Assembly: GCA_900112785.1 (NCBI GenBank)
Contig: FONB01000005.1
Coordinates: 186,001 to 250,000, forward strand
Direction: 5' to 3'
From: Phytobacter palmae
Lineage (GTDB): Bacteria > Pseudomonadota > Gammaproteobacteria > Enterobacterales > Enterobacteriaceae
DNA: 64,000 nt
This document shows positions 8,355-17,100 of this stretch, piece by piece. The translations under genes and the position numbers were made by a program. The notes under the pieces were generated by a model, which ran no database searches, was not told the DNA's origin, and worked only from the letters and a program-made list of their open reading frames with translations. The first letter of the stretch is position 1. Each line of letters starts with the position of its first letter.

Positions 8355-9572
8355 GTGTTAGCGACTTTGATCTATCGTAGCCGACTCAACCATGCGTTGG
8401 ATCCCTCGCAACTGGCTGAGCTGGTAAAGCAGGCAAGCTTACGGAATACGGCGTTACAGGTTACCGGTGTGTTGTTGTTTGATGGCAGGCAATTTTTGCA
8501 GGTACTGGAAGGTCCGATCTCTGCTGTAAATGCAGTTTTTGAACGTATCAACAAAGATGTCCGCCATGCGAATATCGTGGAACTGATGCGTGATTTTGCG
8601 CCGCATCGCCGCTTCCTTGACAAGGGGCTGGTATTGTTTGATTTGAGAAACACCAGACCCAGTGCTGTGCTACGTATGGTCATTAAATTTGGCAGATTAA
8701 AATACCATCTTGCCTGTAATGACCGCGTCTATAAATTCATTCGAAATTTTGTCTCGTCACCATTATCGTCAAAACAGGTTTTACATCTCCCCGCGGACCA
8801 CTGGCAGTTGAATACCCGACTTCCGCCGTTTGAATTGGCTAACGTTTCCGTTTTACAAAACCAGCCCTGCCAGTTTGCTTTTCAACCTATTGTTGACCCC
8901 GCGCGCGGTAATATATCCTCACTCGAGGCGTTAATCCGTGGGCCAGACGGCGGCAGCCCGCAGGATTATTTTTCAACCATTCCTGAACATAAATTACATG
9001 AAGCAGATCTGGCATCAAAAGGCTGGGCTCTGGCGATGGCAAGGCGTCTGGGGATAGGGAATCACAAGGTGGCTATCAATTTGCTGCCGATGTCGCTGGT
9101 GAAGATCCCGGGCGCGGTGAATATTTTGCTGGATCACATTAAACGCAATCAACTTGATCCTGAGCAGGTCATTGTTGAGGTGACCGAAGATGAGGTCATT
9201 TCCGGCTATGACGAATTTACGTCTGCCATTCGCCAGTTACGCGCAGCGGGAATTGGTCTGGCGATCGATGATTTTGGTTCCGGATTCGCCGGTTTGTCAC
9301 TACTTGCCAAGTTTCAGCCGGACAAACTGAAGATTGACCGGAGTATCGTCACCGATATCCATATGCACGGGCCGAAGCAGGCTATCGTCAAAGCTATTAT
9401 CGATTGCTGCGCTGAGATGCAAATTACCGTCGTGGCGGAAGGCGTCGAGAAAGTAGAAGAGTGGTGCTGGCTTGATGCTGCCGGGATTGAGCGATTTCAG
9501 GGTTTCCTTTTTGCACGCCCGATACTCAATGGTGTCTCATCCATTAACTGGCCGCAACGCATAAAACGTTAA
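8355..9572 (+). CDS. Blue-light-sensing BLUF-EAL cyclic-di-GMP phosphodiesterase (BlrP1/BluF-type)
   Basis: An N-terminal BLUF flavin domain (about residues 1-95) is joined to an EAL domain (about 165-400). BLUF residues visible are the Tyr in LIYRS, the Asn in LRNTALQVTG and the Gln in FLQVLEG, which form the light-switched hydrogen-bond network around FAD. The EAL domain keeps EALIRG, VIVEVTEDEV, AIDDFGSGFAGL, DKLKIDRS, VVAEGVE and FQGFLFARP, so catalytic and metal residues appear intact. At 405 aa it matches the active Klebsiella enzyme BlrP1 better than E. coli BluF, whose EAL is degenerate and which acts on the repressor BluR; no BluR-like gene is adjacent. GTG start with GAGGG nine bases upstream. 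A terminator follows at 9593. Confidence 0.93.
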   Translation: MLATLIYRSRLNHALDPSQLAELVKQASLRNTALQVTGVLLFDGRQFLQVLEGPISAVNAVFERINKDVRHANIVELMRDFAPHRRFLDKGLVLFDLRNTRPSAVLRMVIKFGRLKYHLACNDRVYKFIRNFVSSPLSSKQVLHLPADHWQLNTRLPPFELANVSVLQNQPCQFAFQPIVDPARGNISSLEALIRGPDGGSPQDYFSTIPEHKLHEADLASKGWALAMARRLGIGNHKVAINLLPMSLVKIPGAVNILLDHIKRNQLDPEQVIVEVTEDEVISGYDEFTSAIRQLRAAGIGLAIDDFGSGFAGLSLLAKFQPDKLKIDRSIVTDIHMHGPKQAIVKAIIDCCAEMQITVVAEGVEKVEEWCWLDAAGIERFQGFLFARPILNGVSSINWPQRIKR

Positions 9573-9592
9573 CCAGCAATTAACATAATAAC

Positions 9593-9624
9593 AAGGGGGA
9601 ATAGCATTATACATTCTCCCTTTT
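9593..9624 (+). terminator. Rho-independent terminator of the BLUF-EAL gene
   Basis: AAGGGGGAAT pairs with ATTCTCCCTT through ten positions (one G-U) around a 10-base loop and runs into TTTT, 21 bases after the stop codon. Confidence 0.7.
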
Positions 9625-9852
9625 ATATGGCCGGTCTGGTCTTAAAGATTTATTAGTGAATACAAAGCGTCGCAGGATATATCCTTTGAATAAGGCTATG
9701 TAACAGCTTTTATTTCATTCAAAGAAAATCATTCAGATGCTGAAAATAACGCCAGTCATTTCAGTCCATATTTATCGGGTCATGATCTTGCTTATAAAGC
9801 ATCATACTTTCATACTCAACTAAAAGGACGGGATGTGAAGCAAGAGGAAAAA

Positions 9853-11412
9853 ATGAATATCAATAAACATATTTCAGGCGCGCTGGCTCTGAATTCCTCA
9901 CTTGGACGTAGCATCACTTTTTTCATGACCGCGCTCTTACTGGCGGGCGTGGCAGCCAGTAGCTGGACCCTGACCCGCTCGTGGGACCGTGCCGTTGAGG
10001 ATATGGAACGTAATGCCATCAACCTGTCCGTTTCCCAGGCTCGTCAGGCGGAAGATACCTTTTTGCAGGCCGAACTGGCACTGCGCGATATACGCCGTAC
10101 CATACCGTCAGATAGCATCTCAACACTGAATGCCGGCAGCTTCCATATGCTGTTGGCCGACCTGAAAGAGCGTCTGCCGCAACTGCATGGCCTGTTTATC
10201 TATGATGCGCAGGGAAATATGAAAGCCACGGCACTGGATAAGTTCCCGATGGTCAGTAACAACAGCGATCGCGAATATTTTATCTACCATCAGCGTAACG
10301 GACACAGCAATATTCATATCGGGCGGGTGATTACGAGCCGTTCAACAGGCGATCTGGTGATTCCCGTCTCGATGCGTATCAGTGATTCGGCAGGAGGCTT
10401 TGCCGGGGTGGTGCTCGCGACCATTCGGGTAGATTACTTCCGCCACTTCTACAGCTATTTCGAACTGGAAAACCGGGATCTGCTGGCTTTATTGATTACT
10501 GACGGCACGGCGTTATACGTGCGTCCTTTCCCGGATGATGTCATCAACCGCAACCTGTCGGCGAGCCCGCTTTTTACCCGTGAACTGGCGAAAAAAGATC
10601 GCGGCAATGCCACCTGGATTTCGGCGCTGGACCATGTGGAACGTATCTTTGGGTTTGCGCGCGTAGAACGTTATCCGCTGGTCGTGGCTGCCGGTTATGA
10701 CAAACCGGCTCTCTGGTCACGCTGGCTAAAAGACAGCTTGCCGGATTTGGTACTCAACGCCATGTTGCTGCTTGGTACCTTACTCATGGGAACTATCGTT
10801 TTTCGTCAGGTGCGGATGAATGTGCGTAACCAGACCGAACTGGCGGAACTGCGTGATGAGTTGACCAGTATCAACCACACTTTGCAACTGATGGCGCTGG
10901 CAGACGGGTTAACCGGGCTTGCTAACCGTCGTCAGTTCGATCTGTTTTTAAACCAAAGCCTGAAAGCCTCTTCACTGAGTAAAAAGCCGCTTTCGCTGGT
11001 GATGCTCGATATCGATTTTTTTAAACGCTATAACGACTTTTACGGACATGTGGCGGGAGATACCTGTCTGCGCACGGTCGGCGAAATCATCCAGAAACTC
11101 AAACTGCGTAATACCGATTTGATTGCCCGCTACGGGGGCGAGGAGTTCGCGATTATTCTGCCGGATACCGGGCCAGAGGCCGCGCTGTTTGTTGCCCGTC
11201 AGGCGGTGGCAGCCGTTCGCAGCGCGAAAATCCCGCATGGAGAATCGGGGTCGGCAAGCAAAGTAGTGACCATCAGCGCCGGCTGTTTTTCCCTGATCGG
11301 CAGTGGAAGTGAAGATGATGTGATTCGCCTGAAAGAGGGGGCGGATAAGGCGCTGTATATGGCAAAAATTCAGGGCAGAGACCGGGCGCTTTCTAACCCG
11401 GACTCCCTTTAA
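9853..11412 (+). CDS. Membrane-bound Cache-domain diguanylate cyclase (GGDEF)
   Basis: Makes cyclic-di-GMP from two GTP. A first membrane segment (about residues 15-40) is followed by a periplasmic double-Cache-like sensor (about 45-280), a second membrane segment (about 295-320) and a GGDEF domain (about 350-515). The active site reads RYGGEEFAIIL, with the RNTD inhibitory I-site five residues before it, so product inhibition is likely. The metal-site Asp lies in VMLDIDFFKRYND. A GTG at 9835 opens the longest frame, but the ATG at 9853 has AGAGGA just upstream and is preferred. With the phosphodiesterase just upstream it gives opposing enzymes side by side, each probably with its own promoter because a terminator lies between. 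The input signal is unknown. Confidence 0.92.
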   Translation: MNINKHISGALALNSSLGRSITFFMTALLLAGVAASSWTLTRSWDRAVEDMERNAINLSVSQARQAEDTFLQAELALRDIRRTIPSDSISTLNAGSFHMLLADLKERLPQLHGLFIYDAQGNMKATALDKFPMVSNNSDREYFIYHQRNGHSNIHIGRVITSRSTGDLVIPVSMRISDSAGGFAGVVLATIRVDYFRHFYSYFELENRDLLALLITDGTALYVRPFPDDVINRNLSASPLFTRELAKKDRGNATWISALDHVERIFGFARVERYPLVVAAGYDKPALWSRWLKDSLPDLVLNAMLLLGTLLMGTIVFRQVRMNVRNQTELAELRDELTSINHTLQLMALADGLTGLANRRQFDLFLNQSLKASSLSKKPLSLVMLDIDFFKRYNDFYGHVAGDTCLRTVGEIIQKLKLRNTDLIARYGGEEFAIILPDTGPEAALFVARQAVAAVRSAKIPHGESGSASKVVTISAGCFSLIGSGSEDDVIRLKEGADKALYMAKIQGRDRALSNPDSL

Positions 11413-11415
11413 GCG

Positions 11416-11841
11416 TCAGAGGCTAACCAGCGTTTTGGTGAGATAATGACGCTGGATGCCTTTTTCGGGAAAGTCATCGAGCGTCATCTGCAGCACATAA
11501 CCCTGCTTTTGGTAAAACGGTAGAGCCTGAAAACTGAACGTATCCACCAGTGATTGTAGGCAACCCTGTTTTACCGCTTCTTTCTCCGCCGCCTTAATTA
11601 ATTCTGTACCCAGTCCGCTACCACGCATGGCTTCGCTAACCCATAAATAGCTGATAGAGAGCCATTCGCTTTTACGCGTGCCAATCAATCCACCGGTCAT
11701 TTTACCGTTTACATCACGACAAAAGACGCCAATAGGTCCCCATTCACAATTGCGGAGAAAAGGGCGGTTAAATTCCCGTAAACCATCCAGCAACTCGTTT
11801 TGTTCCTGCTCAGTTATTTCTGTCGTTACGCGTAAAAACAT
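11416..11841 (-). CDS. GNAT family N-acetyltransferase
   Basis: A 141-aa single-domain GCN5-related acetyltransferase. The acetyl-CoA motif A is seen as the beta-strand [13 protein letters not shown] followed by the pyrophosphate loop SGLGTEL near residue 78; the end has the typical FYQKQGY near 118. The substrate is unknown. The ATG has AAGGA seven bases upstream. It is convergent with the diguanylate cyclase gene only three bases away, and downstream of the lipase gene on the same strand. Confidence 0.85.
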   Translation of the reverse strand: MFLRVTTEITEQEQNELLDGLREFNRPFLRNCEWGPIGVFCRDVNGKMTGGLIGTRKSEWLSISYLWVSEAMRGSGLGTELIKAAEKEAVKQGCLQSLVDTFSFQALPFYQKQGYVLQMTLDDFPEKGIQRHYLTKTLVSL

Positions 11842-11925
11842 AAGGCATCCTTTTTAGGGTGGGTCCATATTATTGAGCGAACTATTCTCGCAGAAACGGC
11901 GCTTAAAGAAACAGCGCTTAAAGAG

Positions 11926-13173
11926 TTAGTTGTTATACAAAATGCCTTTTGTTGCTGGCTGCGCCTTTCCCGGTATAACCAGTGACCCGCAGCTGTCTGG
12001 TCGCGGCTTGCCTGCCAGCACAGCCTGAACAAAGGTGAGCTCATCTGCAAATGCGGTATTCACAGTGCCGTTATGGGTAATGCCCTGATAGGTTTTCCAT
12101 TCGAGGGAATTGCCTGCGACGCACAGTGCGGCCACGGCGGCATACTGGTGATAGGGCGATAGCGTGCGGTCTGCCAGACCGGTCACCAGAAACAGCGGGG
12201 CGGGAAAACGGGCTAATGGCATATCCGTGACGGGTTTTAACACCGCCGTTATCTGTTTACTCCCCCCCACAAACGCATTATCAGCATTCAGATGCAGGCT
12301 GCGCTGATAGTGCGTGAGTTGCGGCATGCAGGCAACCTTAACTATAGCCAGCAACTTCGCCCCTTTTGCAGTCACCAGCTTTTCAGGCGCGGGCGCATCA
12401 TCTGCCAGCGAACCACCAGGCAGGCGTAGCATCTCCAGCCGTGGCGGTGTGCCATGAATTCGCCCGTCTCCTGCCGCAACAGGGCCGTCAGGGAATGTCG
12501 CCACCAGACCCGTGGCAATGGTTGCCTGTAATTTCAGCTCCGGCGCGTAGGAAGGGGCAATGTAGCTTGCCCCCAGCGACGCCCCCGAACCTTGCGACTG
12601 CCCGGTTATCACAAGGCGATTGGCGAGCTGCTGCGGGTAGGCCTGTAGCGCCGCGCGAACGCTATCCAGTACAGAGCGTCCTTCTGCCTGCCAAATCAGA
12701 TAGGGATGCGGCCCCGGCCCGCCCAGGCCCTGATAATCCGTTGCGACAACGGCAAAACCCTGTTGCAACCATTTATTGATATAGCTCGCATCGCGTGGTG
12801 TATGGCCCGTCCAGGAGGGGGCGCAGGAGTCAGCAATCCCCAGCGTGCCGTGAGCCCAGGCAACCAGCGGCCAGCCGCCGGGGGGCGGTTTGCCTTGCGG
12901 AAAATAGAGCGTCCCGCTCACGGGGACAATACCCGCATCCCAGCGCACATCGCGGGAGGAGTAAAGAATACGCCGCGATTGCCCCGCCACAATCTCCGGC
13001 TGGCGCTTCATTGGCTCTTCACGCAGCATTATGCCGGGCTTGTCGGGCAGCGCGGCATCCCAGCGGTAAAAGGGGGATAAATCCTGATCGCCCACCTCCG
13101 GTCCGACCGGTAAAGCGGCAAGGCTAACACCAGGCAACAGTATGCTAATCACAAGCGCAAGGTGAAATCTCAC
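11926..13173 (-). CDS. Secreted alpha/beta-hydrolase, secretory lipase-like
   Basis: Exported serine hydrolase resembling the secretory lipase family (LIP). With the GTG at 13173, the protein starts MRFHLALVISILLPGVSLA, a clean signal peptide, and has GGAG eight bases upstream; a longer frame from 13191 would add six residues that spoil the signal. The nucleophile elbow is GQSQGSGAS near residue 190. An Asp in VTGLADRTLSPYHQY and a His in YQGITHNGTV near the end are the other likely catalytic residues. An oxyanion-type AHGTLG lies near 110. Length about 415 aa. The natural substrate, ester or lipid, is not evident from context. Confidence 0.82.
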   Translation of the reverse strand: MRFHLALVISILLPGVSLAALPVGPEVGDQDLSPFYRWDAALPDKPGIMLREEPMKRQPEIVAGQSRRILYSSRDVRWDAGIVPVSGTLYFPQGKPPPGGWPLVAWAHGTLGIADSCAPSWTGHTPRDASYINKWLQQGFAVVATDYQGLGGPGPHPYLIWQAEGRSVLDSVRAALQAYPQQLANRLVITGQSQGSGASLGASYIAPSYAPELKLQATIATGLVATFPDGPVAAGDGRIHGTPPRLEMLRLPGGSLADDAPAPEKLVTAKGAKLLAIVKVACMPQLTHYQRSLHLNADNAFVGGSKQITAVLKPVTDMPLARFPAPLFLVTGLADRTLSPYHQYAAVAALCVAGNSLEWKTYQGITHNGTVNTAFADELTFVQAVLAGKPRPDSCGSLVIPGKAQPATKGILYNN

Positions 13174-13212
13174 GTATTGTTCTCCAGGCATGGCATCACA
13201 TGGGGGATAAAT

Positions 13213-13240
13213 AAGGATGGAACACTATTGCACCATCCTT
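13213..13240. promoter_or_regulatory. Inverted repeat in the divergent lipase/acetyltransferase region
   Basis: AAGGATGG and CCATCCTT are perfect inverted 8-mers with a 12-base spacer, in the 154-base divergent promoter region. It could be an operator for either gene; no regulator is adjacent. Confidence 0.3.
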
Positions 13241-13327
13241 AACAGTATGCAGTAATCAGTGATTCATGCTGCTATAAAAAGATGAAACATAAGGTAAAAC
13301 GCCTCTTGTTAATCAAGGATGTCACCG

Positions 13328-14032
13328 ATGACGAACCTTACCCAAATCAACCAGTACGGCCAGCAGGTCGGTTTTGCGTTACCGGACTGGCAACCTGTCA
13401 CGAGACCTGCGCGTTGTACACTTTCCGGCCAGTACTGCCTGTTAGACCCCCTCAGCCCCGATCATAGCGATGCGCTCTACCATGCCTTTTCGCTGGCGGC
13501 GGATGACCGGGACTGGACATGGCTGGGAGCAAACAGGCCAGAAACTGCGGAAGAGATGGCCACATGGGTCGCACAAAAAATCGCGGATGGCAGTCTGGTG
13601 CCGTATGCCGTTATCAACCGTGCCGATAATCGTGCCTGCGGCGTGGTGTGCTGGAGTGCGATTGATACAGTTAACGGGGCCATTGAGATCGGCCATGTGA
13701 CCTGGTCCCCGTTAATGCAGCGCAACGTGATGGGTACAGAGGCGCTCTATTTATTACTGAGTCAGGCCTTCTCCCTGGGGTATCGCCGGGTGGCATGGTG
13801 CTGTGATGCAACGAATGTGGCCTCACGGCGCGCCGCTGAACGAATCGGTTTTACCTTCGAAGGGCGTTTTCGCCAGGTGATGACCCGCAAGCAGCGCAAT
13901 CGCGATACCGACTGGTTGTCAATTATCGATTGTGAATGGCCTCATTTGCGTTCAGCGCTTGAAAACTGGCTGGACTGCGAGAATTTCGACAGTAAAGGGA
14001 AACAAAAGCGCACGCTGGAGAGTTTTAAATAG
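13328..14032 (+). CDS. GNAT family N-acetyltransferase (RimJ/RimL-like)
   Basis: About 234 aa in the family of ribosomal-protein and amino acid acetyltransferases. The fold is seen in IEIGHVTWSP, the acetyl-CoA loop region MQRNVMGTEA, VAWCCDATNVASRRAAERIGF and the final FEGRFRQ. Distant YwnH/RimJ-type proteins of this length are often annotated only as GNAT. Of two in-frame ATGs nine bases apart (13319, 13328), the second has AAGG nine bases upstream; the first has none. The substrate is unknown. Confidence 0.83.
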   Translation: MTNLTQINQYGQQVGFALPDWQPVTRPARCTLSGQYCLLDPLSPDHSDALYHAFSLAADDRDWTWLGANRPETAEEMATWVAQKIADGSLVPYAVINRADNRACGVVCWSAIDTVNGAIEIGHVTWSPLMQRNVMGTEALYLLLSQAFSLGYRRVAWCCDATNVASRRAAERIGFTFEGRFRQVMTRKQRNRDTDWLSIIDCEWPHLRSALENWLDCENFDSKGKQKRTLESFK

Positions 14033-14136
14033 ACCTAAGCCTCTGTAGCGCTGCCACAAAACGTTCTGCATTTTCGCCAGCCAAGTAAGATAACTTACTG
14101 ATAATTAATTTAATTCATAATTTAAGTGGTAATGGA

Positions 14137-14529
14137 ATGAATAAATTTTTAATGCTGATGGTCATGGCGGGCGCCGTTTCTGGCTGCACACCGTTTCATC
14201 CGGATAACTGCCATAAAACGATGGCACTCAGCGACTGCAATTCCGGACGCTTTACCGATCAAGATGAATACGGAAGGCAGGCGCTTGCTATAAAGGAGGC
14301 CATCGAATCGCAGCTAGCCGACCAGTACGCCTGGAAGGATAAAAAATGCCGGTTGCATCTGGATTTCGCTTACGATGGCACGCTTAAGAATGTCGCGTCG
14401 CGTGACGGGAACAGAGCCTACTGCGCGGCGCTGGTCAGTGCGGCACAGAAGGCAACTTTCCCGCCATTCCCCAGTCAACATGTGTATGAGGCTTTTGCCA
14501 GTTCGCGGTTTGTCATTACAGGGAAGTAG
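14137..14529 (+). CDS. Lipoprotein with a TolA C-terminal (domain III) fold
   Basis: A 130-aa protein with a lipoprotein signal (lipobox VSGC, mature Cys at residue 17). Its region from about 43 to 125 aligns with the C-terminal domain of TolA: compare IKEAIESQLADQYAWKDKKC, then FAYDGTLKN, the second Cys in RAYCAALVSAAQKA, and FPSQHVYEAF, with IKSAIESKF, KTC, LAPDGMLLD, ALCQAAL and PPSQAVYEVF in E. coli TolA. The two Cys of the TolA-domain disulphide are kept. TolA domain III spans the periplasm and binds TolB, group A colicins and phage g3p; here it is tethered by a lipid with no TolA helix or TM anchor. Its role is unknown. A hairpin terminator follows. Confidence 0.82.
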   Translation: MNKFLMLMVMAGAVSGCTPFHPDNCHKTMALSDCNSGRFTDQDEYGRQALAIKEAIESQLADQYAWKDKKCRLHLDFAYDGTLKNVASRDGNRAYCAALVSAAQKATFPPFPSQHVYEAFASSRFVITGK

Positions 14530-14535
14530 ACCAGC

Positions 14536-14568
14536 AAATGCCGTTTGTACCTTCTGCGAACGGCATTT
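14536..14568. terminator. Bidirectional terminator
   Basis: AAATGCCGTT pairs perfectly with AACGGCATTT over ten bases around a 13-base loop, between the convergent lipoprotein and exporter genes. Confidence 0.7.
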
Positions 14569-14582
14569 CTGATACAGCATCA

Positions 14583-16001
14583 TTAATGCGTTACGGGCCG
14601 CGCTCTTAAACGACTGAGACTCACAATGATAGCCAGCACTGTTGCGCAAAGCGCCAGCCATAATCCCAGCCGTACTGCGAAGGCCTCCTGCACCAGGGTG
14701 CCGGAAGGGGCACAGACAGACAAAATCACCCCAATCACTGCCGCTCCCAGACACTGGCCAAATGTGCGCATGATGGCAAGAATGCCCGACGCATAGCTGC
14801 TGTGTTCCCGGGACGCGCTGGCGAGCATCTCCCGGTTATTGGGACTTTGAAAACAACCAAATCCCATCCCACACACCAGACCACGCAGACTAATGTCCCA
14901 CACAGGCGCGTTATCCGGTAATAGCGCTAATAACAGAAGCCCCAGAGCAAAAAAGCATAATCCGACAGTGGAAATAACGGCGGGGGCATAGCGATCAGCC
15001 AGTCGTCCGGCGTGGGGAGCAACTAACACGATCCCAACAGGCCAGGCGGTGAAAAGTAGCGCGGAGGTAAACGCGCTATAGCCATAAACACTCTGAAAGA
15101 GAAACGGCAGCGCCACGAAAGTCATCCCCTGGCTGACGAACGAAGAGAGCGAGGTTAAAGCGGCCAGTGAAAAACGGGCAGAAGAAAAAAGCGCAAGTGG
15201 CACCAGGGGCTGGGTCGCCCGGCGCTGACGGTAAACAAAAGCGATGCCCGAGAAAACAGCCGCAAGCCCGTAGAGCGCCGGTGTCAGCAGTGTGCCTCCG
15301 GTTTCACCCGGTCGCGAGAAGGCGGTTGAGGCCATGATCACCGCACCGAGCATCATGGCTGAAAGAAGGGCGCCGGCAACATCAAAGCGTCCGTTTATCC
15401 TGCTGCGATGGACAGGCACAACGCGTAAGGTCAGTAACAGGGCAACAATGCCGAAAGGAAGGTTTATTGCGAACAACCATTGCCAGCCAAAAGAAGAGAG
15501 TAATGCGCCGCCGACAACCGGCGCGATTGCCGTGTTGGCGGCAATGAGCAGGGCGTTGATCCCCAGGATCCGCCCCAGCAGGCGCCCCGGGAAAATGGAG
15601 CGCAAAATGGCGGGCGCAATACTTAATGTCGCGGCCCCGCCAATCCCCTGCAACAAACGCATCACCACCAGCATCTCCAGTGAGGTCGACAGTGCGCAGC
15701 CCAGCGACGCCAGCGTAAACAGGCTGATTCCGGCAGCAAAAAGGGCACGATATCCCATCCGGGGGGCCAGTGCGGCGAAAATGGCCAGCGTCATGGCGGC
15801 AGATAACAGATAACCATTAGCAACCCATACCGCATCGCCCGGGGAAACCTCAAGCGCGCGGGCAATTTGTGGCAAGGCGATATTGACCATCGAACCGTCA
15901 AACACGGCCATTGTGGTACTGGTCATTACGGCCACCATTGCCAGATGACGTTCGTGCCCCGGCAGTCCTTCATCACCGGGCTGGTCTGTGAACAAATGCA
16001 T
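14583..16001 (-). CDS. MFS drug/metabolite exporter, DHA2 (14-helix) type
   Basis: Inner membrane proton antiporter of the EmrB/QacA type. Motif C-like residues and DHA2 signatures are seen in MVNIALPQIARAL near residue 40, the loop 2-3 region LAPRMGYRALF and MRLLQGIGGAATLSIAPAILRSIF near 120, with about fourteen hydrophobic segments over 472 residues. A TTG at 16034 opens the longest frame, but the ATG at 16001 has AGAGG seven bases upstream and is preferred. A LysR regulator diverges from a 120-base shared promoter region and is its likely controller. No membrane-fusion partner is adjacent. Confidence 0.88.
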   Translation of the reverse strand: MHLFTDQPGDEGLPGHERHLAMVAVMTSTTMAVFDGSMVNIALPQIARALEVSPGDAVWVANGYLLSAAMTLAIFAALAPRMGYRALFAAGISLFTLASLGCALSTSLEMLVVMRLLQGIGGAATLSIAPAILRSIFPGRLLGRILGINALLIAANTAIAPVVGGALLSSFGWQWLFAINLPFGIVALLLTLRVVPVHRSRINGRFDVAGALLSAMMLGAVIMASTAFSRPGETGGTLLTPALYGLAAVFSGIAFVYRQRRATQPLVPLALFSSARFSLAALTSLSSFVSQGMTFVALPFLFQSVYGYSAFTSALLFTAWPVGIVLVAPHAGRLADRYAPAVISTVGLCFFALGLLLLALLPDNAPVWDISLRGLVCGMGFGCFQSPNNREMLASASREHSSYASGILAIMRTFGQCLGAAVIGVILSVCAPSGTLVQEAFAVRLGLWLALCATVLAIIVSLSRLRARPVTH

Positions 16002-16121
16002 AAAAAACCTCTGCGAAATAGATGCGAGAGACAACTATAATGAGCCGGTATACAGGGCGGAAGACGCAGCATTTGCACTTATAACCTGCACCAGACGCCT
16101 TATCTTAATAAAGGACCTGTG

Positions 16122-17036
16122 ATGACCGAACCCGATCTGAATCTGCTGTTTGCGCTGGATGTCCTGCTTGCTGAACGCAGCGTTGCGCAGGCGGCGCGCC
16201 GTCTTGGACTGAGTGCCTCAGCGATGAGCCGCACGCTCGGTCGGCTACGGGAGACCACTGGCGATCCTTTACTGGTGCGGGCGGGGCGCCACATGGTGCT
16301 AACGCCCTATGCCGAAGGGATCCGCGAGCGTACGCAAAAGGCGGTTTTCGAAGCCCGTACGGTACTGCGCCCGGCGCAAACGGAGCTGAACATCAGCACC
16401 CACGAACAGCTTTTTACCCTGCGTGCCAATGACGGTTTCGTGGAAGTGTTTGGTCCGGCACTGATTGCCGAAGCAGCGGTCATTGCGCCGGGGATCACCC
16501 TGCGTTTTGTCGCAAAACCGGAGAAAACGCCGTACCCCTTACGTGAAGGGCTGGTGGATCTTGAGATTGGGGTGCTCAGTGAGATGGGGCCGGAGATCCG
16601 CGTCCAGGCGCTGTTTCGTGACAGATTTGTCGGCGTGGTGCGTAAAGGGCATCCGCTGTCACAGATTAAAGCTGTGACAACGTCACATTACAGTGAGTGG
16701 AAACATGTCGTAGCCTCGCGTCGGGGAGCACTTTCCGGCCCGGTTGATGACGCGCTGGCAGAAGCCGGTCTTACACGCAAAATAGCGGCCATCGTTCCTG
16801 GTTTTCCTGCTGCGCTGGCCGTTGCCCGGGCAACAGATCTGGTGGCGCTGGTTCCGGCTTCGTTTCTCATTAATCAGTCGGCGGCGGCCGATCTCTCGGT
16901 ATTCGAACTGCCGGTGAAAACAAGCGGGATAACCGTATCGCAACTGTGGCACCCTCGTTCAGAAGTCGACCCGGCGCACCGTTGGTTACGGGCGTTTGTG
17001 CGTAACGTCTGCCAGCGCTTGCTACCGGAAAACTGA
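16122..17036 (+). CDS. LysR-type transcriptional regulator
   Basis: About 304 aa. The N-terminal winged HTH reads LNLLFALDVLLAERSVAQAA followed by RLGLSASAMSRTLGRLR, typical of NodD/LeuO-like LysR proteins, followed by a periplasmic-binding-like effector domain (about 90-300). The ATG at 16122 with AAGGA six bases upstream is preferred to the GTG one codon earlier. It diverges from the DHA2 exporter and probably controls it; the effector is unknown. Confidence 0.9.
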   Translation: MTEPDLNLLFALDVLLAERSVAQAARRLGLSASAMSRTLGRLRETTGDPLLVRAGRHMVLTPYAEGIRERTQKAVFEARTVLRPAQTELNISTHEQLFTLRANDGFVEVFGPALIAEAAVIAPGITLRFVAKPEKTPYPLREGLVDLEIGVLSEMGPEIRVQALFRDRFVGVVRKGHPLSQIKAVTTSHYSEWKHVVASRRGALSGPVDDALAEAGLTRKIAAIVPGFPAALAVARATDLVALVPASFLINQSAAADLSVFELPVKTSGITVSQLWHPRSEVDPAHRWLRAFVRNVCQRLLPEN

Positions 17037-17100
17037 ACTGTCTTACAGGGGAAAAGAGGCGTACTATCTCTCTTCGCGTGATTTTTCAAAAGGATAAAAA

